Of a stretch of DNA of 64,000 nucleotides, positions 7,662 through 16,521 are shown piece by piece. Positions within the stretch are counted from its first letter, which is position 1. Every line of letters begins with the position of its first letter. The stretch is from positions 1-64,000 of the forward strand of contig NZ_JPEO01000006.1 of the NCBI RefSeq assembly GCF_000753795.1, given 5' to 3'. A program made the translations under genes and the position numbers. The DNA comes from Shewanella mangrovi. Its GTDB lineage: Bacteria > Pseudomonadota > Gammaproteobacteria > Enterobacterales > Shewanellaceae. The notes below the pieces were generated by a model that did no database searches, had not been told where the DNA came from, and saw only the letters and a list, made by a program, of their open reading frames with translations.

Positions 7662-9524
7662 TCAAATACGAAACTGGCTAACCGCGTGATGCAGCCCATC
7701 CGCTAGATGCCGCACCTCTTCAGAAGCCGTAGAGTTGTCATTAGCCGCTTGAGCCGACGAGTCAGCGATATCGCGGATTGCCACCACATTGCGGTTAATC
7801 TCAGCGGCAACGGTACTTTGCTCTTCTACCGCTGCGGCAATTTGCGTGTTCATATCCATGATTTCGGTAATATCTCCAGTAATTTCATGTAATAACTGCC
7901 CCGCCTGCGCTGATTGTTCGGCACTGGTGGTGCCCTGCTGCTGACTTTGGCGCATGATGGTTACAATGCTGCCAGTACGGTTTTGCAGTGTATGAATGAT
8001 GCCCGCAATCTCTTCAGTCGATTCCTGAGTCCGCATCGCAAGGTTACGCACTTCATCCGCGACCACGGCAAAGCCGCGGCCTAAGTCACCAGCCCGCGCC
8101 GCTTCAATCGCCGCATTCAATGCCAGCAAGTTAGTTTGTTCCGCAATACCGCGGATCACTTCCAACACACTGCCAATGGTTTGGCTGTCATGCTCTAATT
8201 CCGCCACGACTTTGGCCGATTCATTTAACTGTGCGGCTAACACTTGGATCTGCTCAATACTTTGTTCTACGCCTTGCTGACCAAGCAACGCATTTTGATG
8301 ACTTTGTGAGGCGCGAGCGGCGGCTTTTTCAGTATTTCGTGCAATCTCTTCAACAGTAGAGCCCATTTCGGTAATGGCGGTCGCCACCATGTCGGTTTCG
8401 TTCAGTTGCTGCATCACCCCAGAAGAGGTTTGGCGCGCATTTTTGGAGAGTTGGTCGCATGCAGTACGCATAGTCGCGACCGAATCCAGTACTTGTCGAA
8501 TGACGTCCTGAAAACTGCTCACCATATTATTAAAGTGAGCCCCAATTTGTCCGAGTTCATCTTCGCGACGGATTTCACAGCGAAGCGATAAGTTCTTACT
8601 TTGCTCCACATCGGCAATCGCTTTACTGATGCTATCCACTGGCTTCACAATGCTGCGGATAATGAGAATGGTGCCCCAAAGCAACATCACGGTGATTAAC
8701 CCGAACAAGATAATGCCCCACATAAAGGTGGCTTGCTGCTCTGCCGCAATACGGGCATTAGCCTGTAACATAAGTTGTTGGGTTGAATCTTCCGTGGCCG
8801 TAATGGCATCCCGCAACAGCGCCATTTTGCCTTGGGTTTCATCAAGCCCTAAGGTTTTTTCGCCATTAACCAAAGCCATAAAGGAGGATTTATACTGGGC
8901 TATCAACTGGCGAATATTGGCTTTAACATCCTCGTCCAATCCGCTCATTTTTAACTGCTGTAAGAATTTATCGTAGTTACCAGAGAAGGTGTCGACATAC
9001 TTCATATCGCGCCGCAGCATAAAGTCTTTCTCGTTACGCCTCAGCTGTAACATACGCACCAATAAAGCATTACTTTCGTGTTTGTCTAACAGACTTTCGA
9101 CCTGATGCACGGCATCACGCAGCCCACCGTAGAGGCCTGTTTTTGGCGTAAGCCCAATCTGTTGTTGCAAAGTCACCACGTCGGAAAACAGTTGTGCATA
9201 ACGGCTGAGATCACCGTTTAATTTATCCGCTTCGGCAGTGGGAATATCGTAATGCCGAAACAAAGTAGTCAGTTCCTGCATTAACGGGGACAATTGCTGA
9301 AACGTGGCTTGATGCTTCTCGACATACTGCATGTCTAGACGGGCAAAGAAGTCTTTTTCGTGTTTGCGTAGCGTCAATACCTGATTATCAAGTTGCTGCA
9401 CTAACGCAGATGCGCGTGATAGTTCAGACTCAGTCGACGATGAATACTGCTTGAGAATAAACATCGCCACCAGAGCACCCACCGACACCACAGCGCTCAG
9501 AACCAATTTATGTCGAATCAGCAT
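7662..9524 (-). CDS. Methyl-accepting chemotaxis protein with HBM-type sensor
   Basis: A 620-residue inner-membrane chemoreceptor that signals to CheA/CheW. TM1 is at about residues 8-25, followed by a large all-helical periplasmic sensor, TM2 at about 270-292, a HAMP linker, and a signalling domain with the invariant hairpin tip ([32 protein letters not shown], about 465-496). The sensor has two Arg/Lys-Glu-Lys-Asp-Phe motifs ([12 protein letters not shown] and [12 protein letters not shown]), typical of helical bimodular (HBM) sensors such as Pseudomonas McpS, which bind organic acids. The ligand here cannot be told. There is no CheR-tethering pentapeptide at the C-terminus. Confidence 0.93.
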   Translation of the reverse strand: MLIRHKLVLSAVVSVGALVAMFILKQYSSSTESELSRASALVQQLDNQVLTLRKHEKDFFARLDMQYVEKHQATFQQLSPLMQELTTLFRHYDIPTAEADKLNGDLSRYAQLFSDVVTLQQQIGLTPKTGLYGGLRDAVHQVESLLDKHESNALLVRMLQLRRNEKDFMLRRDMKYVDTFSGNYDKFLQQLKMSGLDEDVKANIRQLIAQYKSSFMALVNGEKTLGLDETQGKMALLRDAITATEDSTQQLMLQANARIAAEQQATFMWGIILFGLITVMLLWGTILIIRSIVKPVDSISKAIADVEQSKNLSLRCEIRREDELGQIGAHFNNMVSSFQDVIRQVLDSVATMRTACDQLSKNARQTSSGVMQQLNETDMVATAITEMGSTVEEIARNTEKAAARASQSHQNALLGQQGVEQSIEQIQVLAAQLNESAKVVAELEHDSQTIGSVLEVIRGIAEQTNLLALNAAIEAARAGDLGRGFAVVADEVRNLAMRTQESTEEIAGIIHTLQNRTGSIVTIMRQSQQQGTTSAEQSAQAGQLLHEITGDITEIMDMNTQIAAAVEEQSTVAAEINRNVVAIRDIADSSAQAANDNSTASEEVRHLADGLHHAVSQFRI

Positions 9525-9754
9525 AGCTTAATTCCCTGTATAGGTAGAATTTCTGCTGGAGATCAAAACATAGTTCAACGGCGAGATTTCCGCTAAATGT
9601 CCGACTATTTTTAACTGAGGGATGCTAACGCGTTAATTCGGGCACAGTCCCCCGCTAACGCGGTATTGAAAAAATTTTTCTACTGTTTTTAAACCATTTA
9701 GGTTACTGCCATTATCTAATCTGCAAATTACAACAAACGTTGACAAGGAATCGT

Positions 9755-10297
9755 GTGACTGCAAGTGCTGCGTTAACCAATAATGATGACGAACAACGAC
9801 TGGTCCAGCGAGCACGCCGTGGCGATACACAGGCGTTTGAGCAGTTATACAAGCAGCATCATCAGCGCGTTTATGCCTTGTGTTTTCGTATTGCCGGGCA
9901 AGTGCCGCTGGCAGAAGAAATGACGCAAGACTGCTTTATCCGCGCCTGGGAAAAACTCGAGCAGTTTCGTGGCGACAGTAAATTCAGCACCTGGCTACAC
10001 AGCCTAAGTGTGAACCAAGCGCTTACCACACTAAAAAAACAACGGAGTTTCTGGGCCCGTTTTTTACCCGAAAGTTCAGGCGCTGAATCTACGGCCCCAA
10101 CAACAGAACTGCTCGACAGCATGTTGTTAGACAAACATGTATTGCAACTGCCGGAACGCGCCCGCATTGTCTTTGTTCTGTTTGCCATCGAAGGATACAG
10201 CCACGAAGAGATTGCCCAACTGATGCGCACCAGCGCCGGTACCAGTAAAGCGCAATATCACAGAGCCAGAGCATTACTTAAGGAGATGTTGTCATGA
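9755..10297 (+). CDS. ECF-type RNA polymerase sigma factor
   Basis: An alternative sigma factor of about 180 residues. Region 2 includes FEQLYKQHHQRVYALCFRI and AEEMTQDCFIRAWEKL; region 4 includes LPERARIVFVLFAIEGYSHEEIAQLM, a helix-turn-helix that reads the -35. There is no region 1 or 3, as usual for ECF factors. The GTG at 9755 has AAGGA 6 nt before it; an in-frame TTG at 9740 would lie before that site. It overlaps the next gene by ATGA, and the three genes 9755-11747 look like one operon: sigma, putative anti-sigma, DUF4097 protein. Its targets are unknown. Confidence 0.9.
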   Translation: MTASAALTNNDDEQRLVQRARRGDTQAFEQLYKQHHQRVYALCFRIAGQVPLAEEMTQDCFIRAWEKLEQFRGDSKFSTWLHSLSVNQALTTLKKQRSFWARFLPESSGAESTAPTTELLDSMLLDKHVLQLPERARIVFVLFAIEGYSHEEIAQLMRTSAGTSKAQYHRARALLKEMLS

Positions 10298-10812
10298 GTA
10301 AGCCAACACTCGACGAACTAATAGAGCAAACGCCTACCGAACTAAGCCCCGAAAGGGATTTGTGGCCCGACATTGCCACCAAGCTTGAGCAATCAGCAGC
10401 ATCAAAACCGGCATTAAACGTTTCCTGGAGAGGATTATCTATTGCCTGTTCATTGTTGCTTGCGGCATTGCTGGGTTACCAGTTTTCGCAGCACCGCGTC
10501 GACAATGACCCGCAAATGCTGGCAATGCTCGCGACCTTAAAGCAACAGCATCAACAACAGATAGCGCTGTTAGAACAAAGCGGACACTTCGGTCAATGGC
10601 AAAAAGCGAGTTTAACCGCGCCACTTAGCCAAGGTGTCAGTCAATTACAAGAAGCCTCTGACAAGATCTATCACGCCTTAGAACAAAATCCGCGTGACCA
10701 ACAATTATGGCAATTGTGGTTATGGACCCAACAGCGTCAGATTGAATTGCTGACGCAAGGCCAACAACTGCCAACGCAAATGAATTCTGTACAACAAGGA
10801 CTGCAAATATGA
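10294..10812 (+). CDS. Putative membrane anti-sigma factor
   Basis: A 172-residue protein with one transmembrane helix (about 48-65, LSIACSLLLAALLGYQF). A short cytoplasmic N-terminus contains a conserved-looking LSPERDLWPDI block, and a Gln-rich, probably coiled-coil periplasmic part makes up the C-terminal two thirds. Position (4-bp overlaps with the sigma gene before and the DUF4097 gene after) and topology suggest an anti-sigma factor. There is no zinc-type HxxxCxxC motif, so it is not a ZAS-family protein. Function is inferred from context only. Confidence 0.7.
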   Translation: MSKPTLDELIEQTPTELSPERDLWPDIATKLEQSAASKPALNVSWRGLSIACSLLLAALLGYQFSQHRVDNDPQMLAMLATLKQQHQQQIALLEQSGHFGQWQKASLTAPLSQGVSQLQEASDKIYHALEQNPRDQQLWQLWLWTQQRQIELLTQGQQLPTQMNSVQQGLQI

Positions 10813-11747
10813 AATTAGCCACTGTATTACTGCTGGTATCAGGGTTGCTAAGCCCTGCTCTATTCGCTGCTCAGCAAGTGGATCAACAAGCACAGCTTAG
10901 TGCTGGCGCTAAAGTCGATATTCGCGTGCAACGGGGCAATGTTGAGGTCAACAGTTGGGACAAAGACGAAATTGCCGTTAAAGGCTCTTTGGACGCACGC
11001 AGTGAAGGGCTTATCTTTCAGCAAAAGGGCAATAATTTTGTCGTAGAAGATAAGCTACCGCACCGGCTCTCAGGTTCAGATGATAATGGCTCAGCCTTGC
11101 AAATTTTTGTGCCTAAGCAGATCAACTTAAAAATCAAAGGGATTTCGGCTAACTATCAACTGCAGCAGCTTGAAGGCAATATTGACACCGCCAGCATTAG
11201 TGGCAACATCAAACTTAATACCTTAAAGGGTGATATTAACGTGCGCAGTGTTTCAGGCGATATCAACACCAAAGATGTCGCAGGCAAGCTGATGCTCGAG
11301 AGCGTGTCAGGCAATATTCACGACCAAAACAGCAGTGGTTCCGCCCGTTACCGTGTCGTCAGCGGTGATTTAACCTCATCCAGCAGTGCCACCGACTTGT
11401 ACGCCGACGTGGTATCAGGTAGTGCTGAAATACAACTCAGCCAACTGGACTCATTGGAACTGCACGCCGTCAGCGGCAATATTAAGGTGACCTTGGCGAA
11501 TATCAGCAACAAGGCCCAATTAGACAGCGTCAGTGGTGATATTGATTTGATTTTCAGCACCATGCCCGATGTTGAATTCAGCATCAATGGTGGTCCAGGT
11601 GGCGATATTCACAATAAACTCAGCGATGATAAACCTGTGAAAGCTAAGTACACTGGTGCCGAAAATCTCAAGTTTCAATTGGGTTCAGGCAAAGCAGATT
11701 TCTACATCACCACCATCAGTGGCGGCATTACCCTCAAACGCCAGTAA
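10809..11747 (+). CDS. DUF4097 family beta-strand repeat protein
   Basis: A 312-residue exported protein. The signal peptide covers residues 1-20 (ending LFAAQQ). The mature part is a ladder of about ten short repeats built on V-S-G-[DN]-I (for example VRSVSGDINTKDV, LESVSGNIHDQ, LDSVSGDIDLIF), which should fold as a right-handed beta solenoid as in DUF4097/DUF4098 adhesin-like proteins. It is the last gene of the ECF operon with a 4-bp overlap, so it is a likely output or sensor of that envelope circuit. No enzymatic motif is visible. Confidence 0.85.
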   Translation: MKLATVLLLVSGLLSPALFAAQQVDQQAQLSAGAKVDIRVQRGNVEVNSWDKDEIAVKGSLDARSEGLIFQQKGNNFVVEDKLPHRLSGSDDNGSALQIFVPKQINLKIKGISANYQLQQLEGNIDTASISGNIKLNTLKGDINVRSVSGDINTKDVAGKLMLESVSGNIHDQNSSGSARYRVVSGDLTSSSSATDLYADVVSGSAEIQLSQLDSLELHAVSGNIKVTLANISNKAQLDSVSGDIDLIFSTMPDVEFSINGGPGGDIHNKLSDDKPVKAKYTGAENLKFQLGSGKADFYITTISGGITLKRQ

Positions 11748-11761
11748 GCAGGTGTAATCTC

Positions 11762-12469
11762 TTATGCGGATTGATCGACGCTGGCAATTTCGGCGTCGGT
11801 CAAATAGCGCCATTCACCGGGAGCTAATGCCTCATCCAATTCAATCTCGCCAATGGCCTCTCGATGCAAATCCGTTACTTTATTTCCCAGCGCAGCAAAC
11901 ATACGTTTCACTTGGTGATATTTGCCCTCGGTAATCGTCAGTACGACTTCGGTAGCGCTCACACGTTCCAGTGTTGCGGGACGCGTCAGCTCTTTTTCAC
12001 CATTAAGTGCCACACCTTCAGTAAACAGTTGTTCCGCCTCATCGCACAAAGGATCAGCCAGCCAGACACGATAACGTTTGCCGCATTCACGTTTTGGCGA
12101 GGTCACTTTATGGGACCACTGTCCGTCATCGGTAATCAGTAAAAGTCCGGTGGTGTCAGCATCTAAGCGGCCGGCAAAATGTAACCGTTCAATGTGCGGT
12201 TCATCCAGCAGATTCAGCACACTCGGATAGACTTCATCGACATTGGAGCAGAGGGTCTCAAGCGGTTTATGCAGCATGATGTAGCGCATTCCCACTAAGC
12301 TCAGCAACTCACCTTCCAGCGTCACCTGCATCTCAGGATGCAGCTTAAAACCAGCGTCCTTTACGAGGATGCCATCGACAGCAATATCGCCCTGCTTTAA
12401 TGCACGTTTGGCCAGATTACGGGTTAAGCCAGTCGCCTCACATATAAATTTATCCAGTCGCACGTTCAC
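11762..12469 (-). CDS. rsuA: 16S rRNA pseudouridine(516) synthase RsuA
   Basis: RsuA converts U516 of 16S rRNA to pseudouridine. The 235-residue protein has an N-terminal S4 domain (RLDKFICEATGLTRNLAKRAL) and an RsuA-type catalytic domain with GRLDADTTGLLLITDDGQW (Asp nucleophile) and the C-terminal GKYHQVKRMFAALGNKVTDLHR block. Sequence across DDGQWSHKVTSPKR fits RsuA better than RluB, RluE or RluF. It converges on the DUF4097 gene with only 14 bp between the stops and no clear terminator. Confidence 0.9.
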   Translation of the reverse strand: MNVRLDKFICEATGLTRNLAKRALKQGDIAVDGILVKDAGFKLHPEMQVTLEGELLSLVGMRYIMLHKPLETLCSNVDEVYPSVLNLLDEPHIERLHFAGRLDADTTGLLLITDDGQWSHKVTSPKRECGKRYRVWLADPLCDEAEQLFTEGVALNGEKELTRPATLERVSATEVVLTITEGKYHQVKRMFAALGNKVTDLHREAIGEIELDEALAPGEWRYLTDAEIASVDQSA

Positions 12470-12694
12470 TACTCATTACAGGCCAAATTATGGTGGCGCA
12501 TTATCCGCGAAAGCACGCCTAAGAACAAACGCGATAACATTCGATGACAATTTCGCAGCAGGCAATACTTGAGACAAAATGTAATAACAATTTAACATTA
12601 GCCAACTGCAAAGCGACAGCCACAGGCTGATAATCAAGATCGCGAAGGCTTTTTGCAGACAATTCAATATTCGCAAAGCCATAAAGGACTAAAA

Positions 12695-14788
12695 ATGAAT
12701 AAGTTACTGATTGGCGGCCTGTGTGCCACCATGATTGCAGGATTAAGCGCCTGTAATGACGAAGCTAAAGTGAACACGGCAGCGGCTGCAGCGCCAGCAC
12801 AACAAACCCAAGCGGCGACTGCCGTAAAAGCAGCGCTGACATCAGGCATCGACTTTGCCAATTTTGATAAAAGCGTTCGTCCACAAGATGATTTCTACGA
12901 CTACGTAAACGGTGGCTGGATTAAGAAAACTGAAATTCCGGCTGACCGTACCTCTGTAGGCGCCTTCTACGATCTGCGTGAAAAATCCAAAAGTGATATC
13001 AAAGCCATTATCGAAGATGTGGCCGCCAAAACAGATCTTAAAGCTGGCACTGATGAACAGAAAGTCGCGGATCTGTATCGCTCTTATATGGACACGGCAA
13101 CCCTGGATAAATTAGGCATCACGCCGCTCAAGCCAGAGTTAGCCAAAATTGATGCGATTAAATCTACCGATGAACTGGTTGCCTATTTTGGTGAAAGCCA
13201 AATCATCGGTGGCGGTACGCCGCTAGCGTTCTTCATCGACATCGACTCTAAAGATTCCAGCCGTTACGCCACTCACCTGTGGCAATACGGTCTGTCATTG
13301 CCAGAGCGCGATTACTACTTCAACGACGCTGAACGCTTTGTCAAAATCCGTGAGCAGTTTGTACAGCATATGATCAACATGTTCAAACTGGCTGGTTGGG
13401 ACAAACCGCGCAAGAGTGCTGAAGCGATCATGAAGCTGGAAACGGCGATTGCGAAAGCGCATTGGGATGTTGTGGCAAGTCGTGACAGCACCAAAACCTA
13501 CAACAAGTACGCACTGGCAGATCTGCAAACACTGGCACCAGAAATCAACTGGAACAGCTACCTCCAAGCGCTGGGTGCTGATAAGCAACCAGACATTATT
13601 GTCAGTCAACCAAGCTTTATTACCGACTTAGGTAAGTTGATCAAAGACACAGATATCGCCACTTGGAAAACCTATCTGCGTTGGCACCTGCTGACCAACT
13701 TTGCCGGTGATCTCGGCAGTGATTTTGATAAAGAAAACTTTGACTTCTTTGCCCGCAAATTAAATGGTCAGGAAGAGCCTGAGCCACGTTGGAAGCGCGG
13801 CGTTAGTAAGGTTAACAATCTGCTAGGTGAAGTCGTCGGGAAAGTGTACGTAAAACGTCATTTCACTCCAGAAGCTAAAGCCCGCATGGAACAACTGGTA
13901 GAAAACCTGCGCCAAGCTTATGCAGACAGCATTGATGAGCTGGACTGGATGACGCCAGAAACCAAAGCGGCCGCTAAAGCCAAACTGGCCAAATTTAATC
14001 CGAAGATCGGCTATCCAAACAAGTGGGAAGACTACAGCAAGTTGACCATTGCTGCCGATGATCTGGTTGGCAACGAAATGCGTGCTGGTCAGGTAGAGCA
14101 TCAAAAATCGTTGGATAAACTGGGTGGTCCAATCGACCGCGATGAGTGGCATATGACGCCACAAACCGTAAATGCGTACTACAACCCAACCATGAACGAA
14201 ATCGTATTCCCTGCAGCAATTCTGCAACCGCCATTCTTTAACATGGCGGCAGATAGCGCCGTCAACTACGGTGGTATTGGTGCAGTGATCGGCCACGAAA
14301 TGGGTCATGGTTTTGACGACCAAGGTGCCAAATATGATGGCGATGGCAATATGCGTGACTGGTGGACTAAGGCTGACTTAGATGCATTCCACGCAAAAAC
14401 CGAAGCCTTGGTAGCACAGTACAACGGTTTCTTCGTTTACCCGGATCTGCACGTCAATGGTGAGCTGACACTGGGTGAAAACATCGGTGACTTGTCAGGT
14501 GTGACTATCGCTTATAAGGCGTATAAAAAGTCACTTAATGGTAAAGAAGCACCTGAGATTGAAGGCCTTACTGGCGACCAACGTTTCTTTATGGGCTTTG
14601 CGCAAATTTGGCGTGGTAAGTTCAAAGAGGAAGCGGTACGTAACCGTGTTGCGACCGACCCGCATTCACCAGCGAAATTCCGCGCGTTAGGGTCTCTGGA
14701 AAATATGCCACAGTTCTACACCACCTTTGATGTAAAACCGGGTGATGGCATGTACATTGAGCCTGCGAAACGGGTGAAAATCTGGTAA
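12695..14788 (+). CDS. M13 family metallopeptidase, lipoprotein (PepO-like)
   Basis: A neprilysin-family zinc endopeptidase of 697 residues. From the ATG at 12695 (AAAGGA upstream) it has a lipoprotein signal with lipobox LSAC at about residue 20, so it should be membrane anchored and act in the periplasm or at the surface. The M13 N-terminal domain begins with DDFYDYVNGGWIKKTEIPADRTS. Zinc and catalytic motifs are HEMGH (about residue 535) and downstream GENIGDLSG (third ligand Glu, then the Asp). The family motif NAYYNP, which binds substrate backbone, is present. An in-frame start at 12653 would add 14 residues before the signal peptide. Confidence 0.93.
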   Translation: MNKLLIGGLCATMIAGLSACNDEAKVNTAAAAAPAQQTQAATAVKAALTSGIDFANFDKSVRPQDDFYDYVNGGWIKKTEIPADRTSVGAFYDLREKSKSDIKAIIEDVAAKTDLKAGTDEQKVADLYRSYMDTATLDKLGITPLKPELAKIDAIKSTDELVAYFGESQIIGGGTPLAFFIDIDSKDSSRYATHLWQYGLSLPERDYYFNDAERFVKIREQFVQHMINMFKLAGWDKPRKSAEAIMKLETAIAKAHWDVVASRDSTKTYNKYALADLQTLAPEINWNSYLQALGADKQPDIIVSQPSFITDLGKLIKDTDIATWKTYLRWHLLTNFAGDLGSDFDKENFDFFARKLNGQEEPEPRWKRGVSKVNNLLGEVVGKVYVKRHFTPEAKARMEQLVENLRQAYADSIDELDWMTPETKAAAKAKLAKFNPKIGYPNKWEDYSKLTIAADDLVGNEMRAGQVEHQKSLDKLGGPIDRDEWHMTPQTVNAYYNPTMNEIVFPAAILQPPFFNMAADSAVNYGGIGAVIGHEMGHGFDDQGAKYDGDGNMRDWWTKADLDAFHAKTEALVAQYNGFFVYPDLHVNGELTLGENIGDLSGVTIAYKAYKKSLNGKEAPEIEGLTGDQRFFMGFAQIWRGKFKEEAVRNRVATDPHSPAKFRALGSLENMPQFYTTFDVKPGDGMYIEPAKRVKIW

Positions 14789-14803
14789 TTGGTTTATCGA
14801 TGT

Positions 14804-14830
14804 AAAAAGGCGCTGCAAAGCGCCTTTTTC
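14804..14830 (+). terminator. Terminator after M13 peptidase gene
   Basis: AAAAAGGCGC-tgcaaa-GCGCCTTTTT hairpin with a T run, 16 nt after the stop. Confidence 0.85.
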
Positions 14831-14921
14831 GTTTCTATTATCACTGTGTTCGCACAAAACTTGTGCCTTTTTGCCAAGCCGTTATACTCTCGCACCTTAA
14901 CTGCCATTTGAGGGCAATGCC

Positions 14922-15326
14922 ATGCATGAAGTGATAGAACAGCTGCAGCAAGAAAGCGAAACTGTACCCGTGCCGCTGGAGCTTCCGAGCTTTGATCAGA
15001 TTGTCGAAGCTGAAGAGCAGATTTTGCTGCCGATTCCGGCAGAAGTGAAAGAATACTTGATGTATGCCAGTGATGTGATTGTCGGTTCACTGGAACCGGT
15101 CACCGTCGCAGACCCTTATTCGCACACCTATCTGCCAGAAGTCACCGCCTACGCATGGTCCATTGGAGTGCCGCGTCATTTGATGCCGATCTGTCAGATT
15201 GGAGATGACTTTTACTGCGTCAATGAAGAAGGCATCGTCTACTTTTGGCAAGACGGATTTCTTGATGAAGACAACGCCTATGAATCATTCTGGCAGTGGG
15301 TCGAAGAAGTCTGGCTGCAAAGCTAA
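14922..15326 (+). CDS. SMI1/KNR4 (SUKH) domain protein
   Basis: A 134-residue acidic protein made of a single SUKH domain: VPLELPSFDQIVEAEEQILLPIPAEVKEYL at the start, and the I-G-D-D-F-Y-C-V and VYFWQDG strands later. SUKH proteins often act as immunity proteins against secreted toxins, but no toxin or secretion gene is nearby and the two following small genes look like housekeeping, so an immunity role is not supported here. It has a GAGGG ribosome site 7 nt before the ATG. The next gene follows after 18 bp, suggesting a small operon. Confidence 0.8.
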   Translation: MHEVIEQLQQESETVPVPLELPSFDQIVEAEEQILLPIPAEVKEYLMYASDVIVGSLEPVTVADPYSHTYLPEVTAYAWSIGVPRHLMPICQIGDDFYCVNEEGIVYFWQDGFLDEDNAYESFWQWVEEVWLQS

Positions 15327-15344
15327 CCAATAAAGGTAATTGTT

Positions 15345-15842
15345 ATGGCGAAATACGCCCTTAATCCGCTTGAGTTTCAATGCTTACGTTTATCGCTGGG
15401 TTTGGATGAAACCAAAGCTGCCGAAGTACTCAAATGCAGCGTTGAAGAGTTACAACAGTGGGAACTTGGCCAACAGCCGATTCCTGAACTCGCCGAGAAA
15501 AAACTGCTGGAGATTGATGACACCATTGAGATGCAAGTACTCAATACCTGTGACTCAATTGAAGCCATGTTTAAAAAAGAACCAAAACGTCGTTTGGCAT
15601 TTGTCGTGTATCCAACTCAAGCACTCTATACGCAATACAACCCTGAATTTATCAGCTTGCTACCCGTGACAGAGTTGTACAACACCGCCGCTTGGCGCAT
15701 TAAAAAAGAGTGTAAACTGGTGTTGGAAGTTGAGATCGGTTTAGTACCGCTCGACGTCGACAGTTATAAAGCATTTCGTGAACAAGCCGGACTTGGCGAA
15801 AGTCGTGAAAGTCGCGCCAAATGGGCTGCTAGCCAATTGTAA
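15345..15842 (+). CDS. YdiL/DUF1870-like helix-turn-helix protein
   Basis: A 165-residue protein. Residues 5-70 form a helix-turn-helix region resembling the DUF1870/YdiL and Aca2-type fold ([24 protein letters not shown], then [16 protein letters not shown], where the WE-x-G-x2-PIP pattern is typical). The C-terminal half (about 85-165) has strands and a helix of no recognised family. It is probably a DNA-binding regulator; the target is unknown. It sits between the SUKH gene and yehS with AAAGGTAA before its start. Confidence 0.65.
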   Translation: MAKYALNPLEFQCLRLSLGLDETKAAEVLKCSVEELQQWELGQQPIPELAEKKLLEIDDTIEMQVLNTCDSIEAMFKKEPKRRLAFVVYPTQALYTQYNPEFISLLPVTELYNTAAWRIKKECKLVLEVEIGLVPLDVDSYKAFREQAGLGESRESRAKWAASQL

Positions 15843-15893
15843 GTTTTACGCTGCGAAGGCTATGCAATCGCGGCTCAGTCAAAAGATAACAGC

Positions 15894-16358
15894 ATGACCA
15901 ATAATGATATTCTGCGCCGTTTGCGCTTCGCCCTTAATATTCACGACAGCAAGATGATCCGCATGTTTGCGCGGGTTCATCGCGAAATGGAGCCAGAGCT
16001 GTTACTGGCGCTAATGAAAAAAGAGGACGAAGAAGATTACCGCCCTTGTGATAACCGTACCCTATGCCAGTTTCTCGATGCGCTGATCATCGAAAAACGC
16101 GGCATGAAGCCGGGCGCGGGTGTACCGCAGCCAACGAACGAGCTGAACAACAACATCATCCTCAAAAAAATCCGCATTGCATTGCAGTATAAAGAGGAAG
16201 ATTTTATCGAAATGCTGGCACTGGCCAATTTCCGTTTAAGTAAGTCAGAGCTGTCTGCATTGTTCCGCAATCCGGACCAGAAAAATTACCGCTATTGCGG
16301 CGATCAGGTAATGCGTAACTTCCTCAAAGGACTGTCGATAAAACTGCGCGGTAAATAG
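15894..16358 (+). CDS. yehS: DUF1456 family protein YehS
   Basis: A 154-residue protein with two DUF1456 repeats: NNDILRRLRFALNIHDSKMIRMF near the start and NNIILKKIRIALQYKEEDFIEML from about residue 82. Each is followed by a matching C-terminal block (RPCDNRTLCQFLDALIIEKRG and RYCGDQVMRNFLKGLSIKLRG). This duplicated architecture and length match E. coli YehS. Function is not known; the repeats resemble small helical nucleic-acid or protein binding modules. Confidence 0.85.
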   Translation: MTNNDILRRLRFALNIHDSKMIRMFARVHREMEPELLLALMKKEDEEDYRPCDNRTLCQFLDALIIEKRGMKPGAGVPQPTNELNNNIILKKIRIALQYKEEDFIEMLALANFRLSKSELSALFRNPDQKNYRYCGDQVMRNFLKGLSIKLRGK

Positions 16359-16521
16359 CCGCGCTCGAGGCCTAACCTAGCGAACCTATCAAGTGACCGT
16401 TTTTCAAACGAAATAAAGTCACTAAAGCCTCAAAAACCAAACAAAGGTCACATTTCGTGCTAATCTATGCGCATTCAGATCACGAATCTCCACCTGTCAT
16501 AAATCTAATAAAAGGTTCGCT

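Noticed and set aside
14922..15326. SUKH protein as an immunity gene of a toxin system
   Set aside because: No toxin, VgrG, Rhs, CdiA or secretion gene lies nearby; flanking genes look like housekeeping.
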